Source: Flavobacterium chungbukense
GTDB taxonomy: Bacteria > Bacteroidota > Bacteroidia > Flavobacteriales > Flavobacteriaceae
DNA: 64,000 nt
NCBI RefSeq assembly: GCF_020805785.1
Contig: NZ_JAJGZV010000003.1
Coordinates: forward strand, 1-64,000
Reading direction: 5' to 3'
Shown: positions 33,996-43,666 of the stretch, in pieces
Layout of the letters: each line of letters begins with the position of its first letter
Numbering within the stretch: the stretch's first letter is position 1
The notes under the pieces: generated by a model
Told to the model about the DNA's origin: nothing
The model's input: only the letters and a program-made list of their open reading frames with translations
The model's database searches: none
Made by a program: the position numbers and the translations under genes

Positions 33996-36167
33996 TTATA
34001 GATTTTCTTTGATAAAATTAGTCATTTTATTGTATAGCTGGATTCTAGTAGCTCCGCCATAAATACCGTGATTTTTATCTGGATAAATTTGAGAATCAAA
34101 TTGTTTATTTGCTTGAATTAAAGCCTCCATCATCTGCATTGAATTCTGAACGTGAACGTTATCATCTCCAGAACCATGAATTAATAAAAACTTACCTTTT
34201 AATTTATCTACGTGATTAATTGGCGAATTTTGATCGTATCCGCTTGCATTTTCTTGTGGCGTCTGCATATAACGCTCTGTGTAAACGCTATCATAAAAAC
34301 GCCAGTTTGTTACTGGAGCAACTGCAATTGCCATTTTAAAAACATCGTTTCCTTGAAAAATACAGTTTGAAGCCATAAATCCTCCATAACTCCATCCGAA
34401 AATTCCAATTCTTGAAGGATCAACATAAGAGTAAGAACCGATTACTTTTGCTGCATCGATTTGATCTTCTACTTCATATTTCCCTAATTCTTTTTGAGTA
34501 ACTTTTTTGAAATCTGCTCCTTTAAAACCTGTTCCTCTTCCATCAACACAAGCTACGATGTAACCTTGCTCTGTAAGTGACAAGAACCAATAATCGTCTG
34601 TATTATTCCAATCGTTGTTTACTTGCTGAGATCCTGGACCAGAATATTGGTACATGAAAACTGGATATTTTTTTGAAGGATCAAAATCTTTTGGTTTTAA
34701 AATCCAAGCGTTTAATTCGTTTCCTTTTGCTGTTTTTAAAACAATAAATTCTTTTGAAGGTAAGTTATATGATTTTAATTTATCAGCAAGAGCTTGATTG
34801 TTTTCGATAACTTGAATTTCTTTTCCTGTTTTTGACTCATTTAAAGTATAAGTCGTAGGCACTAAATTACTTGAAAAAGTAGTAATAAAATATTGGAAGT
34901 TCGGGCTGAAAGTTGCTGCGCTTGTTCCTGTTTTTTTTGATAAACGTAATTTATTTTTTCCGTCTAAGGAGATTCTGTAAAGATCTCTGTTGATTGAACC
35001 ATTTTCTGTAGATTGGTAGAAAATAGTTTTTGTTTTTTCGTCAAAACCGTAGTATGAAGTTACTTCCCAGTTTCCTTTTGTAACTTGATTTTTTAATTTC
35101 CCTGTTTTATCATATAAATAAATATGATTGAAACCGTCTTTCTCGCTTGTCCAAATAAAACTGTTGTCTTTTAAGAACGTTAAATTATCTGTTACATCTA
35201 CGTAAGCTTTATCTTTTTCATTTAAAACTACTTTTGCAGTTGCTGTGTTTCCATCAACAAACAATAAATCTAAATTGTCTTGATGACGATTTAACACTTG
35301 TGCAGAAAGTACATTTGCATCGTTAGTCCATTGCAATCTAGCAATATAGAAGTCATTATATCTTCCTAAATCTACTTTTTTAGTTGCTGCAGCCGCTACA
35401 TCATATATATGTAATGAAACTTCTGAATTTTTTTCTCCTGCTTTTGGATATTTAAAAGTCTCAATTGTTGGATACAAATCTTTGTGAAACATTGACATTG
35501 AAAACTCAGGAACTTGGCTTTCGTCAAAACGAATGTAAGCCACTTTTTTACTGTCCTTACTCCAATCAAAAGCGCGAACAAATGCAAATTCTTCTTCGTA
35601 AACCCAGTCCGTAATACCATTAATTACGGCATTCTTTTTACCGTCAGTTGTAATTGCAACAGATTTTTTTGAAGCTACATCATATACATATAAATTGTTT
35701 TCTTTTGCGTAAGCGATTTTAGATCCGTCTGGAGAAAAAGTTGGTTCTTGAACTTGAAAATCGAAAAGCTTCGTTAGAGATTTAGAAGCGATATCATATA
35801 AGTAATAATCTGCTGTAAAAGAGTGACGGAAAATCTGATTGGTATTACAAGCAATTAAAATCTTCTTTTCTGAAGCATCAAAAGTATAACTATCAATACC
35901 TTCCGATAATGCTGCATGATTTTTAGTATCAATTAAATTCGACACTTTTTTTAGAGTTGCAAAATCATATAAATCAATCTGCATACTTCTGCTCGCTCTA
36001 TCAATATTTAGCACCGTATATTGGTCGGTATTTTTAAGAGATTGCAGCTCATCCATTCCTTTTGCTCGGAAAGCGCCGCCGTAAATATTTTCGATAGTGA
36101 TTTTTTGTTGACCAAAAACGGTTGCAACTAGAAATAGAAGTATTACAGTAATTTTACTTGTATTCAT
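33996..36167 (-). CDS. S9 family dipeptidyl peptidase IV-like protein
   Basis: From the ATG at 36167 the protein has 723 residues and a signal peptide (MNTSKITVILLFLVATVFGQ). The longer frame from 36230 would add a second hydrophobic stretch and is unlikely. The N-terminal eight-bladed propeller domain (about 60-470) precedes the alpha/beta-hydrolase domain. The catalytic triad is Ser in GWSYGGFMAS (near 591), Asp in GSGDDNVH (near 667) and His in KNHGIYGG (near 700). The Glu pair for the substrate N-terminus is in DWVYEEEF. It removes X-Pro/X-Ala dipeptides in the periplasm. The POT transporters downstream would import the products. Confidence 0.93.
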   Translation of the reverse strand: MNTSKITVILLFLVATVFGQQKITIENIYGGAFRAKGMDELQSLKNTDQYTVLNIDRASRSMQIDLYDFATLKKVSNLIDTKNHAALSEGIDSYTFDASEKKILIACNTNQIFRHSFTADYYLYDIASKSLTKLFDFQVQEPTFSPDGSKIAYAKENNLYVYDVASKKSVAITTDGKKNAVINGITDWVYEEEFAFVRAFDWSKDSKKVAYIRFDESQVPEFSMSMFHKDLYPTIETFKYPKAGEKNSEVSLHIYDVAAAATKKVDLGRYNDFYIARLQWTNDANVLSAQVLNRHQDNLDLLFVDGNTATAKVVLNEKDKAYVDVTDNLTFLKDNSFIWTSEKDGFNHIYLYDKTGKLKNQVTKGNWEVTSYYGFDEKTKTIFYQSTENGSINRDLYRISLDGKNKLRLSKKTGTSAATFSPNFQYFITTFSSNLVPTTYTLNESKTGKEIQVIENNQALADKLKSYNLPSKEFIVLKTAKGNELNAWILKPKDFDPSKKYPVFMYQYSGPGSQQVNNDWNNTDDYWFLSLTEQGYIVACVDGRGTGFKGADFKKVTQKELGKYEVEDQIDAAKVIGSYSYVDPSRIGIFGWSYGGFMASNCIFQGNDVFKMAIAVAPVTNWRFYDSVYTERYMQTPQENASGYDQNSPINHVDKLKGKFLLIHGSGDDNVHVQNSMQMMEALIQANKQFDSQIYPDKNHGIYGGATRIQLYNKMTNFIKENL

Positions 36168-36312
36168 TACAATTAATTTAAATATAAAAAAGAGCCCAAT
36201 TTTAGTGAAAAAAATAAACATAATACACATTTTAAGTGTTAAATGTTAAAAAAAATAACGATTGCGCTATTACAGTTTTTAAAATAGATTTTAAACAAAT
36301 CTCTTAAAATGG

Positions 36313-36320
36313 TATATTTG
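36313..36320 (+). promoter_or_regulatory. Candidate -7 box of the HMG-CoA reductase gene
   Basis: TATATTTG fits TAnnTTTG, 29 bases before the ATG. No convincing -33 TTTG is present. Confidence 0.45.
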
Positions 36321-36349
36321 CCGCAACATTATTATTTAATATACTGAGA

Positions 36350-37666
36350 ATGAACAACGCTGTTGCCGGATTTTCTAAATTATCCAAAAAAGAAAAAATC
36401 AACTGGATTGCAAATGAATATTTTTCAAACCCTGAAGAGGCTAAAAATATTATAAGAAATTACTGGAATTCAGACGAAAAGCTTCAGCAATTGCATGACG
36501 AATTTATCGAAAACACCATTACAAACCTCTATATCCCACTTGGAGTCGCTCCAAACTTTTTAATCAACGGAAAATACAAAACCATTCCGATGGCAATTGA
36601 AGAAAGTTCTGTAGTTGCAGCAGCTTCAAAAGCAGCAAAATATTGGTCTACTCGTGGCGGTTTTAAAACCACCATCATTAATACAGAAAAAATTGGTCAG
36701 GTTCATTTCAATTATAATGGAGATGCAGAAAAACTAAAAACTTTTTTCGACGAAATAAAACCTAAATTCTTTTCTGAAACCCAGAATATTACCAAAAACA
36801 TGCAACAGCGTGGCGGCGGGATTTTGGATATTAAATTAAAGGACAAAAGAAGTTTATTGGAGAACTATTATCAGCTTCATGCCACTTTTGAAACCAAAGA
36901 TAGCATGGGCGCGAACTTCATCAATTCTTGTTTAGAGCAGTTTGCCTCTACTTTAAAAGAAGAAGCTCAAAATTCTGATTTATGCGAGAACGGAGAAACT
37001 CTGGAAGTTGTAATGAGTATTTTATCGAATTACGTTCCGAATTGCTTGGTGAGAGCAGAAGTTTCTTGCCCTATCGAAGAATTAGCCGAAAAACATATTC
37101 CTAATCCAGCAGCATTTGCTGAACGTTTTTTACAAGCGGTACAAATTGCCGAAGTTGAACCTTTTAGAGCCGTAACACACAATAAAGGAATCATGAACGG
37201 GGTTGACGCGGTAATCTTGGCTACAGGAAACGATTTTAGAGCCGTGGAAGCCGGAGTTCATGCTTATGCAGCCAAAAATGGACAATATGCGAGTTTATCT
37301 CACGCCAAAATCGAAGATGGAATTTTTACTTTTTGGCTTGAAATTCCGCTTGCACTAGGAACTGTTGGCGGACTAACTTCTTTGCATCCTTTGGTAAAAT
37401 TATGTTTAGAGATTTTAGAAAAACCATCGGCTCAAGAATTAATGGAAATTGTTGCCGTTGCAGGTTTAGCTCAGAATTTTGCTGCTCTGCGATCACTCAC
37501 TACAACCGGAATTCAGGAAGGTCACATGAAAATGCATCTAAACAACATCATCAATCAATTTGAGGCCACTGATGAAGAACGTCAATTAATTAAGACTCAC
37601 TTCAAAAAAACAGCCGTTTCTCATAGTGCTGTGGTAGAATTTATTGAGAATCTAAGAAATAAATAA
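36350..37666 (+). CDS. Hydroxymethylglutaryl-CoA reductase, class II (degradative type)
   Basis: This is a 438-residue soluble enzyme. The four catalytic residues of the class II family are present: Glu in MAIEESSVVAAAS (84 or 85), Lys in THNKGIMNG (279), Asp in ATGNDFRAVEAG (295) and His in QEGHMKMH (392). The sequence resembles the Pseudomonas mevalonii type, but in Bacteroidota this class serves mevalonate synthesis for isoprenoids. Direction and cofactor preference (NADH versus NADPH) cannot be read from sequence. It is followed by a GHMP kinase of the same pathway. Confidence 0.95.
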   Translation: MNNAVAGFSKLSKKEKINWIANEYFSNPEEAKNIIRNYWNSDEKLQQLHDEFIENTITNLYIPLGVAPNFLINGKYKTIPMAIEESSVVAAASKAAKYWSTRGGFKTTIINTEKIGQVHFNYNGDAEKLKTFFDEIKPKFFSETQNITKNMQQRGGGILDIKLKDKRSLLENYYQLHATFETKDSMGANFINSCLEQFASTLKEEAQNSDLCENGETLEVVMSILSNYVPNCLVRAEVSCPIEELAEKHIPNPAAFAERFLQAVQIAEVEPFRAVTHNKGIMNGVDAVILATGNDFRAVEAGVHAYAAKNGQYASLSHAKIEDGIFTFWLEIPLALGTVGGLTSLHPLVKLCLEILEKPSAQELMEIVAVAGLAQNFAALRSLTTTGIQEGHMKMHLNNIINQFEATDEERQLIKTHFKKTAVSHSAVVEFIENLRNK

Positions 37667-37717
37667 AATTCCGAAAAAATTATAGCATTAAATAAAGTAC
37701 CAAATCACAATCTTAGT

Positions 37718-37756
37718 TGGAATTTGGGATTTATCCCGAGGCTTCGGGATTGGAGT
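37718..37756. repeat. TTGGAATTTGGGATTT plus TCCCGA-palindrome repeat
   Basis: A TTGGAATTTGGGATTT word (from 37718) is followed by the hairpin TCCCGAGGCTTCGGGA (37734-37749) and TTGGAG. The palindrome is the exact reverse complement of that at 46152-46167, and both are followed by a(c/t)TGGAG. It lies between the reductase and kinase genes. Confidence 0.65.
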
Positions 37757-37773
37757 TTTAAAAAAATTAAAGC

Positions 37774-38685
37774 ATGAAAAACACCTTTTACAGTAACGGA
37801 AAACTTTTTATTGCAGGAGAATATTTGGTTTTAGACGGCGCAGAAGCTTTCGCATTACCAACAAAATTTGGTCAAGATTTAGTAATTGAAGATCTTGAAA
37901 ACAAAGAAATTGAATGGAAAAGTTATGATTCTGACAAACATTTATGGTTTGAAGAAACCTTTTCTTTTGATGAAGTAATAAAGGGTTCTGATTCGCACAT
38001 TGATGCCGTAAAGTCGACACTTATAAATATTCTGCATGAAGCTTATGTTTTAAACCCTAAATTTATTGACAATTCAAACGGCTATAAAGTTAGCACCCAT
38101 TTGACTTTTCCAAGAAATTGGGGATTGGGAACTTCTTCAACATTGATCAATAATATTGCACAATGGACAGATGTAAATGCTTTTACATTATTAAATAATA
38201 GTTTTGGCGGAAGCGGTTATGATATTGCTTGCGCACAAAATGATACTCCAGTTTTGTATCGTGTCAAAGATAATTTTGTAGAACAAGTTGAATTTAATCC
38301 TGATTTTAAGGAGCATATTTATTTTGTTTATCTAAATAAAAAACAAAACAGCAAATCAGCTATATACGCTTACAACAATCACAAAAACAATCATTTGGCA
38401 CAAAGCGTTATCCAAAACGATAAAATTACTCATGCTATTCTAAATGCAAAAACACTAAAAGAATTTGCTTCTGCAGTTCAAAGACACGAAATTCATTTGA
38501 GTAATATTCTAGAAATGCAAACTATTAAAGAAGCTGTTTTTCCAGATTTTAATGGTGTTATAAAAAGTCTCGGTGCGTGGGGAGGAGATTTTGTAATGAT
38601 AGTTTCTAATGAAAATCCAAAAGAGTATTTCGCAAAAAAAGGTTATGAAACAATTTTAAGCTACGACGAAATGATTTTAAATTAA
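37774..38685 (+). CDS. GHMP kinase of the GYDIA family
   Basis: This 303-residue protein has a GHMP kinase fold: N-terminal GKLFIAGEYLVLDG, the phosphate-binding PRNWGLGTSSTLINNI (about 112-127) and the GGSGYDIACA segment (near 148-157) that gives the family its name. A C-terminal GAWGGDFVMIV completes the fold. In Bacteroidota these kinases sit in the mevalonate pathway, phosphorylating mevalonate or phosphomevalonate; which step is not resolvable by sequence. Its position 107 bases downstream of HMG-CoA reductase supports that pathway. Confidence 0.86.
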   Translation: MKNTFYSNGKLFIAGEYLVLDGAEAFALPTKFGQDLVIEDLENKEIEWKSYDSDKHLWFEETFSFDEVIKGSDSHIDAVKSTLINILHEAYVLNPKFIDNSNGYKVSTHLTFPRNWGLGTSSTLINNIAQWTDVNAFTLLNNSFGGSGYDIACAQNDTPVLYRVKDNFVEQVEFNPDFKEHIYFVYLNKKQNSKSAIYAYNNHKNNHLAQSVIQNDKITHAILNAKTLKEFASAVQRHEIHLSNILEMQTIKEAVFPDFNGVIKSLGAWGGDFVMIVSNENPKEYFAKKGYETILSYDEMILN

Positions 38686-38690
38686 GAAAA

Positions 38691-39134
38691 TTAGAAGTTA
38701 TTAACTCTCTTTTTTTTCACTGGCTTTACATCTAAACGTCTTACCGTCTGATCTTGTTCATTTGACTCTATAAGTCGATTGTGCAAACGTTCGGCCATTT
38801 TCTCAATGCTGTTTGTAATAGAATCATAAACCAATTCCATTCTTCGATGTTTTTCTTCTTTTACAGCTTTCAAAACATCTTCAACAAAAACCTTATCGTA
38901 TTTTTCTGCGACAGAATCATGTGTATTCGTTAATCTGATCACATAATCATTGCTCAAAATTGTTACTTTAAAATGCTGTTCCTCGTTGCTCAAATAATAT
39001 TTTCCACCCAATTCATCCACATTGATGTCGGTGCTGCTCACTTTTAAAAGCTCCGTAATAATACCATAAATATGACTTTCTATTTTGGTATATACTCTTG
39101 GCTTTTTTCTAAAAAAATTAAAAGTAGTAAACAT
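38691..39134 (-). CDS. Hypothetical protein of 147 residues
   Basis: A soluble, charged protein without signal peptide or TM segment. The N-terminal third includes IYGIITELLKVSS and SNDYVIRLTNTHDS; the middle is helical and charged (FVEDVLKAVKEEKHRRMELVYDS); the C-terminus is basic (KPVKKKRVNNF). I do not recognise a family. It is convergent with the GHMP kinase gene, with 5 bases between stops. A coiled-coil or nucleic-acid contact through the basic tail is possible but unsupported. Confidence 0.55.
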   Translation of the reverse strand: MFTTFNFFRKKPRVYTKIESHIYGIITELLKVSSTDINVDELGGKYYLSNEEQHFKVTILSNDYVIRLTNTHDSVAEKYDKVFVEDVLKAVKEEKHRRMELVYDSITNSIEKMAERLHNRLIESNEQDQTVRRLDVKPVKKKRVNNF

Positions 39135-39349
39135 TCAAATATCTGATTATTAAAGCAATTTGTTATTGATGTATTTCGTCGATTATTTTACACTGAAAAA
39201 TCCCGTTAAACGATAAAATCGAACAAATTAACTGTAATAATTTGAATATCACAAATTTTTTAGATTAAATATCAATTTTACTTACAGAGTATCAAAAAAT
39301 TAACTAAAAAATATTACAAATTGAAATTGTGCATTTTACACAAAAAAAG

Positions 39350-39382
39350 AAACCCGAAACTTTCAATGAAAGTTTCGGGTTT
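39350..39382 (-). terminator. Terminator of the PPIase gene
   Basis: AAACCCGAAACTTTC (39350-39364) pairs perfectly with GAAAGTTTCGGGTTT (39368-39382), loop AAT, with a T run on the minus strand. Confidence 0.9.
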
Positions 39383-39403
39383 TATAAGATGAATTACTAA
39401 TTT

Positions 39404-41503
39404 TTAGTAATTGAATTGTAATCTGTTATCTTCAATTTTAGCATTGTTTTTCAACGCTGGCAATACTCTAGTTGCATCATTAGCGCTTTGAGCTTTTACT
39501 TTCTCAACATAAGCAGCGTGATTAGCAATTGCAGGCGCTTTTACTGTTTTAATGTTTTTCACAACATAAACTCCAGTATTTCCTTCAATTGGAGCAGAAA
39601 CTTTATTTGCTGTTAAAGCGAATGCGTTTCCAACAACTTTTGGCTCTTGCCCAACTCCTCCAGGTAAAACTGGATTATCTAAAGTCACATCTGCAGCTTG
39701 CTGAACAGCAACTCCAGCAGCTTTAGCGATAGCTTCAAGATTAGAACCTGTCATTTTAGCTTTTAATAATTCTGCTTTTTTCTTGTTTTTCAAGATTGGC
39801 TCAACATAAGGTCTTGCCATTGTAACAGATACTAAACCTGATTTGTTTTCTCCTTTATACTGTGCAATTACGTGTCCAATATTTGCAATTTCAAAACGTT
39901 TAACATCACCAGTACTAGTTTCTTTATCAAATGCCCATCTTACGATGTTACGTTGATTTCCTAATGGTCCAAACGCTTCATCCATAGCTTTAGCATCTAC
40001 TGGCGCAGCAACTTTTAAACCTAATTCTTTTGCAGCAGCATTAAAATCTTTGCTTGCAGCATCCATTTCAAATTTAGTTGCTAATGTAAATACTTTATCA
40101 GAAGTAGCTTCAGAAGGCTCGATTTTTTGAGCAATTGTAGCTAATCGAATTCCGTCTTGTTTATCTGTAATTTTGATTACGTGAAATCCAAAAGGAGTTT
40201 CTACTAAACCAACTTTACCAATTCCGTTGCTGAATACAAAATCATTAAATGGTTTTACCATTTGGTTTGGACCAAAATATCCTAAATCACCACCTTGCTG
40301 TGCAGATGAATCATCAGAACTTGTAAAAGCCAACATCATAAAACTATCTGGATTAGCTTGTACTTGAGCTAAAATTTCTTCAGCTTTAGCTTTAGCTTCT
40401 TCTTTAGTTCTTTTTTCTTTTTGGTTTGGAGTTTGAGATCCTTCGTAACCAATTAAGATATGACTTGCTTTTGCATTAACTCCAGCTTTAAAACCTAAAG
40501 ATTTAGAGATAGCATAATATTTTCCGTAAACGTATGGTCCGTAGATTGCTCCAGCAGGCAAACTGAACAATTTGTCAGCGTCAACTGCAGGTAAAGCATT
40601 TTTAGGAACATAAGTTGAATCGTAAGGAACATCAGAATTTGCATTTACAAATTCAGCAACGTTTGCAGCATTTTTAAATCCAGGCAATGTATCATTTTTA
40701 CCTGTTTTTGCATTGTAAACAACACTTCCAGATAATAATGCAGTTAATTTACCTTTAATTTCAGCTTCATCTTCTTTAGAAGGTTTATCTTCAACTAAAA
40801 CGTATTGAATTTCACGAGTTGCATCTGCTTTAAATTTTTTCTCGTTTTTCTTCATGTAGTCTACAATTTCTGAATCAGAAATTTTTACTTCACTATCTTT
40901 AATAGAAGAATATGGAGCTGCAGCGAAAGCAAAACTTACTTTGTTTGCTTCCATTTCGTACTTTAATTTTCCTTCACTAGCAGTTGTGTAAAGTCCAGAT
41001 TTAATTAAAGTGTTATAGATTTGAAATTTAGCATTCAATTCTGCATCTTTTTCTTTTTCAGAGATAAATTGTGCTGCTTCTGGATTTGCTTTGAAGTAAT
41101 CTTTAAATTTAACTACGTCAAAAATTCCCGCTGCGTTTAAGAACATTGGGTTTTTACCAATATTCGGATCTGATTTTAAAACTTCTAATAAGTGTTTCTC
41201 ACCTACTCTCAATCCTAATTTCTCAAATTGTGATGACAATAAAGCGATTGAAACTTCTTGATCCCAAACTCTGTTTGCAGCTTCAGTGGAAGTAATACCT
41301 TGCCCACTTTTTTCAAGATTACTAACTTTAATTCTAAAGTCTTCAAATGAAATATCTTTTCCATCGATGCTTCCTACATCTTTTGAACTTTGACTAAATG
41401 TTCCTTTACCGATTAAGTCTTGTATTATAAATGCAAATAATGCAAGTGCAATAACCCCTATCAATAAAGCGGAACGCTGTCTAATTTTTGCTAAAACTGC
41501 CAT
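39404..41503 (-). CDS. Peptidylprolyl isomerase with SurA-type N-terminal domain (PpiD-like)
   Basis: This membrane-anchored periplasmic chaperone has 699 residues. One N-terminal TM (SALLIGVIALALFAFIIQDL, about 12-31) precedes a SurA-like helical chaperone domain (to about 190). A parvulin-type rotamase domain lies at about 345-450, with ASHILIGYE, QGGDLGYFGPNQMVKPF and VETPFGFHVIKI. Further repeats of low similarity follow toward the C-terminus. It helps fold exported outer-membrane proteins. The orientation and order with CorC, LptC and CoaX genes are conserved in flavobacteria; here it is the last gene of the block. Confidence 0.9.
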   Translation of the reverse strand: MAVLAKIRQRSALLIGVIALALFAFIIQDLIGKGTFSQSSKDVGSIDGKDISFEDFRIKVSNLEKSGQGITSTEAANRVWDQEVSIALLSSQFEKLGLRVGEKHLLEVLKSDPNIGKNPMFLNAAGIFDVVKFKDYFKANPEAAQFISEKEKDAELNAKFQIYNTLIKSGLYTTASEGKLKYEMEANKVSFAFAAAPYSSIKDSEVKISDSEIVDYMKKNEKKFKADATREIQYVLVEDKPSKEDEAEIKGKLTALLSGSVVYNAKTGKNDTLPGFKNAANVAEFVNANSDVPYDSTYVPKNALPAVDADKLFSLPAGAIYGPYVYGKYYAISKSLGFKAGVNAKASHILIGYEGSQTPNQKEKRTKEEAKAKAEEILAQVQANPDSFMMLAFTSSDDSSAQQGGDLGYFGPNQMVKPFNDFVFSNGIGKVGLVETPFGFHVIKITDKQDGIRLATIAQKIEPSEATSDKVFTLATKFEMDAASKDFNAAAKELGLKVAAPVDAKAMDEAFGPLGNQRNIVRWAFDKETSTGDVKRFEIANIGHVIAQYKGENKSGLVSVTMARPYVEPILKNKKKAELLKAKMTGSNLEAIAKAAGVAVQQAADVTLDNPVLPGGVGQEPKVVGNAFALTANKVSAPIEGNTGVYVVKNIKTVKAPAIANHAAYVEKVKAQSANDATRVLPALKNNAKIEDNRLQFNY

Positions 41504-41610
41504 TTTATTATCGTTAATTTTATATTCAGTTTGCGAAAATACAATTATCTAGTTAATAACAATACAACTAGCGTTTTATTTTCAACATTTTTTTTCATTA
41601 ATTTAAAAAA

Positions 41611-42867
41611 TCACTCTTTAATTGTTAATTTGACGAGTTCTATTTTCTTATTTGAGGCCTCTTTTATAAAAAAATGATACTTATCTATTACAATTTTATC
41701 TCCTTTTTGCGGAATTTCTTTGGTATGATTGACAATAAAACCTCCTAAAGTTCCGTAAGAGTCTTCTTCAGGAATCATCAATTTGTATGTTTCGTTCAAA
41801 TACTCCACATCCAATCGTGTAGAAAACAAATATTTACCTTCGCCTATTTCTTCTTCTACCAATTCTTCCTCTAAATCGTGTTCATCTTCAATTTCCCCAA
41901 AAAGCTCTTCGACAATATCTTCTAGAGTCATAATTCCAGAAGTACCTCCATATTCATCTAACACTACAGCAACGTTTTTTCGTTTTTTAATCAGCAGATC
42001 TAAAACATCTTTAATCAATATTGTTTCGGGAACAAATTCTACTGTCATCAAAACTGATTTGATTGTTGCTGGCTTTTTGAACAAATCGAAAGAATGCACA
42101 TAACCTACAATATCATCTAAAGAATTTTGGCTTATGATTATCTTAGAATATCCGGTTTCAATAAACATTTTTTTCAAATCGTCTACCGAATCAAAAAGAT
42201 CTACATATACAATTTCTGTTCTAGGCGTCATAATATCACGCGCTTTTACAGCAGAAAATTCTAGGGCATTTTGAAAAATCTGAATTTCAGAATCTACTTC
42301 TTCATTTTCTTCAACAGTACTCATTTGTTCTGTGATATAATTTCCAAGTTCAATTCTACTGAATAACTGAATTTGATTTCCTTCTGTCCTAAAAAATTTA
42401 CTCAATGCAAAATCCACAATCCAAATGAAGAAAGTAGAAATATAATAAAACAAGCGATAAAACAAATAAGCTGGAAGCGCCAGAATCTTAATTAATGAAT
42501 TGGCATAAATCTGAAAGAATACTTTTGGAAAAAACTCTGAAGTTACCAAAACTATAAATGCTGCAAGTAAAGTCTGAATTAGGATATTCCACCAATCCGA
42601 AAAAACTAACCCAAATTGAGTCATCCAATTCAGAATCAGATCACCCATAAAGAAACCATAAATAACCAAAGCTACATTATTGCCAATGAGCATTGCAGCA
42701 ATAAACTTTGATGGATTTTCGGTAAGCTTAGTTAAGATACGTGACAGGAAATCATCCTGTTTTTTTTCTATTTCAAGATAAATTTTGTTGGAGGAAATAA
42801 AAGCGATTTCCATTCCAGAAAAAAAGGCTGCTAGTATTAAACATATTATTATAATACTAATTTCCAT
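41611..42867 (-). CDS. Hemolysin family protein (CNNM/DUF21, CBS and CorC domains)
   Basis: The product has 418 residues. A DUF21/CNNM membrane domain with several TM segments (about 1-180) precedes two CBS modules (about 200-325, with ARDIMTPRTEIVYVDL and VLDEYGGTSGIMTLEDIVEE). A C-terminal CorC_HlyC domain follows (about 335-418, YGTLGGFIVNHT). Such proteins mediate Mg2+/Co2+ efflux or related cation transport. The related gliding protein GldE has the same fold, but it is usually coded with gldD, ssb and mutY, which are absent here. The gene follows a 60-residue membrane gene by 2 bases and is probably in one operon with it. Confidence 0.88.
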   Translation of the reverse strand: MEISIIIICLILAAFFSGMEIAFISSNKIYLEIEKKQDDFLSRILTKLTENPSKFIAAMLIGNNVALVIYGFFMGDLILNWMTQFGLVFSDWWNILIQTLLAAFIVLVTSEFFPKVFFQIYANSLIKILALPAYLFYRLFYYISTFFIWIVDFALSKFFRTEGNQIQLFSRIELGNYITEQMSTVEENEEVDSEIQIFQNALEFSAVKARDIMTPRTEIVYVDLFDSVDDLKKMFIETGYSKIIISQNSLDDIVGYVHSFDLFKKPATIKSVLMTVEFVPETILIKDVLDLLIKKRKNVAVVLDEYGGTSGIMTLEDIVEELFGEIEDEHDLEEELVEEEIGEGKYLFSTRLDVEYLNETYKLMIPEEDSYGTLGGFIVNHTKEIPQKGDKIVIDKYHFFIKEASNKKIELVKLTIKE

Positions 42868-42869
42868 TT

Positions 42870-43052
42870 TTATTGTTTTTTATTACGATTCAGGAATCTT
42901 CTTCTAAAGAAAAACATAAATATAGCCATTCCTGCAATTACAAAGCTTAACGGATAACCCTCGTCACCTGAGTTTAATTTTATTACACCATCATAAATAA
43001 AGAAAAGTGCAAAAAGGATGTAAACGTATTGTGTATATTTTAAATAACCCAT
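42870..43052 (-). CDS. Small membrane protein of 60 residues
   Basis: It has two hydrophobic segments (about 5-22 and 34-50) with a short polar loop between (KLNSGDEGYP) and a basic C-terminus (RRRFLNRNKKQ). It is tightly packed between lptC (3-base gap) and the hemolysin-type gene (2-base gap), so it is a genuine gene of that operon. No function known. Confidence 0.7.
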   Translation of the reverse strand: MGYLKYTQYVYILFALFFIYDGVIKLNSGDEGYPLSFVIAGMAIFMFFFRRRFLNRNKKQ

Positions 43053-43055
43053 AAT

Positions 43056-43616
43056 TTATATTTTTTCTTCTGATGATTCAAATTCACCGTTTACACGCTG
43101 TGAATTAATCACTTTAAAATCTTTACTAAAATCTATTCCCTGACCAAAAGAAACTCCTTTTGTATCAGTAAGTTTAAATTTTCTTTCGGTATAAAACCAT
43201 TCGTTTTTCTGATCGAAATACAGCTGTTCCGTTTCTAAAACCTGTCCCGCTTCTGAAGTAATTACTACTTTTCCAATGAGATCTATAATTTGAGTGCTTT
43301 TATATGAAATTGCATAATTTGCTTTTATAAAAGTACGTTTTTGCTTTTTATCATACAAAGTTACATCGATTCCTTTTGGAAATTCTGTAAATGGGAAATC
43401 AAGGTTAGAATAATCTAGCATTTTACGAGCCATTAAAATACCCGTAATGCGCCCAGAATCTGTGTATTTAATATTGGCATTGTCTGCATCGGTTGCGGGA
43501 ACAAACTCTGAGAAGTTAATTTTTTGAACTTCTTTAAAATTACTTTCGCACCCAAAAAACAGTGTCACAGCAATAACCGTGACCACTATCAGACTATATC
43601 TCTTTGGTAAATTCAT
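43056..43616 (-). CDS. lptC: LptC-like lipopolysaccharide export protein
   Basis: This 186-residue protein has a lipoprotein-type signal (TLFFGCES), then a beta-jellyroll domain (about 45-160) with repeated strands such as GIDVTLYDKKQKRTFIKANY and GKVVITSEAGQVLETEQLYFD. LptC forms part of the LptB2FGC transporter and passes lipopolysaccharide to LptA. The lipobox differs from the single TM anchor of E. coli LptC, which is usual in Bacteroidota. It fits beside lpxB in the window as part of outer-membrane biogenesis. Confidence 0.85.
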   Translation of the reverse strand: MNLPKRYSLIVVTVIAVTLFFGCESNFKEVQKINFSEFVPATDADNANIKYTDSGRITGILMARKMLDYSNLDFPFTEFPKGIDVTLYDKKQKRTFIKANYAISYKSTQIIDLIGKVVITSEAGQVLETEQLYFDQKNEWFYTERKFKLTDTKGVSFGQGIDFSKDFKVINSQRVNGEFESSEEKI

Positions 43617-43666
43617 TTGCCAAATGTAGTAAATTGTAATGAGCTTAGAAAAGTTAAAAGAGTATC

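Noticed and set aside
41611..42867. Assignment of the CNNM/CorC protein as GldE of the gliding machinery
   Set aside because: The fold fits, but the usual gldE neighbours (gldD, ssb, mutY) are missing and the operon is an envelope/LptC one.
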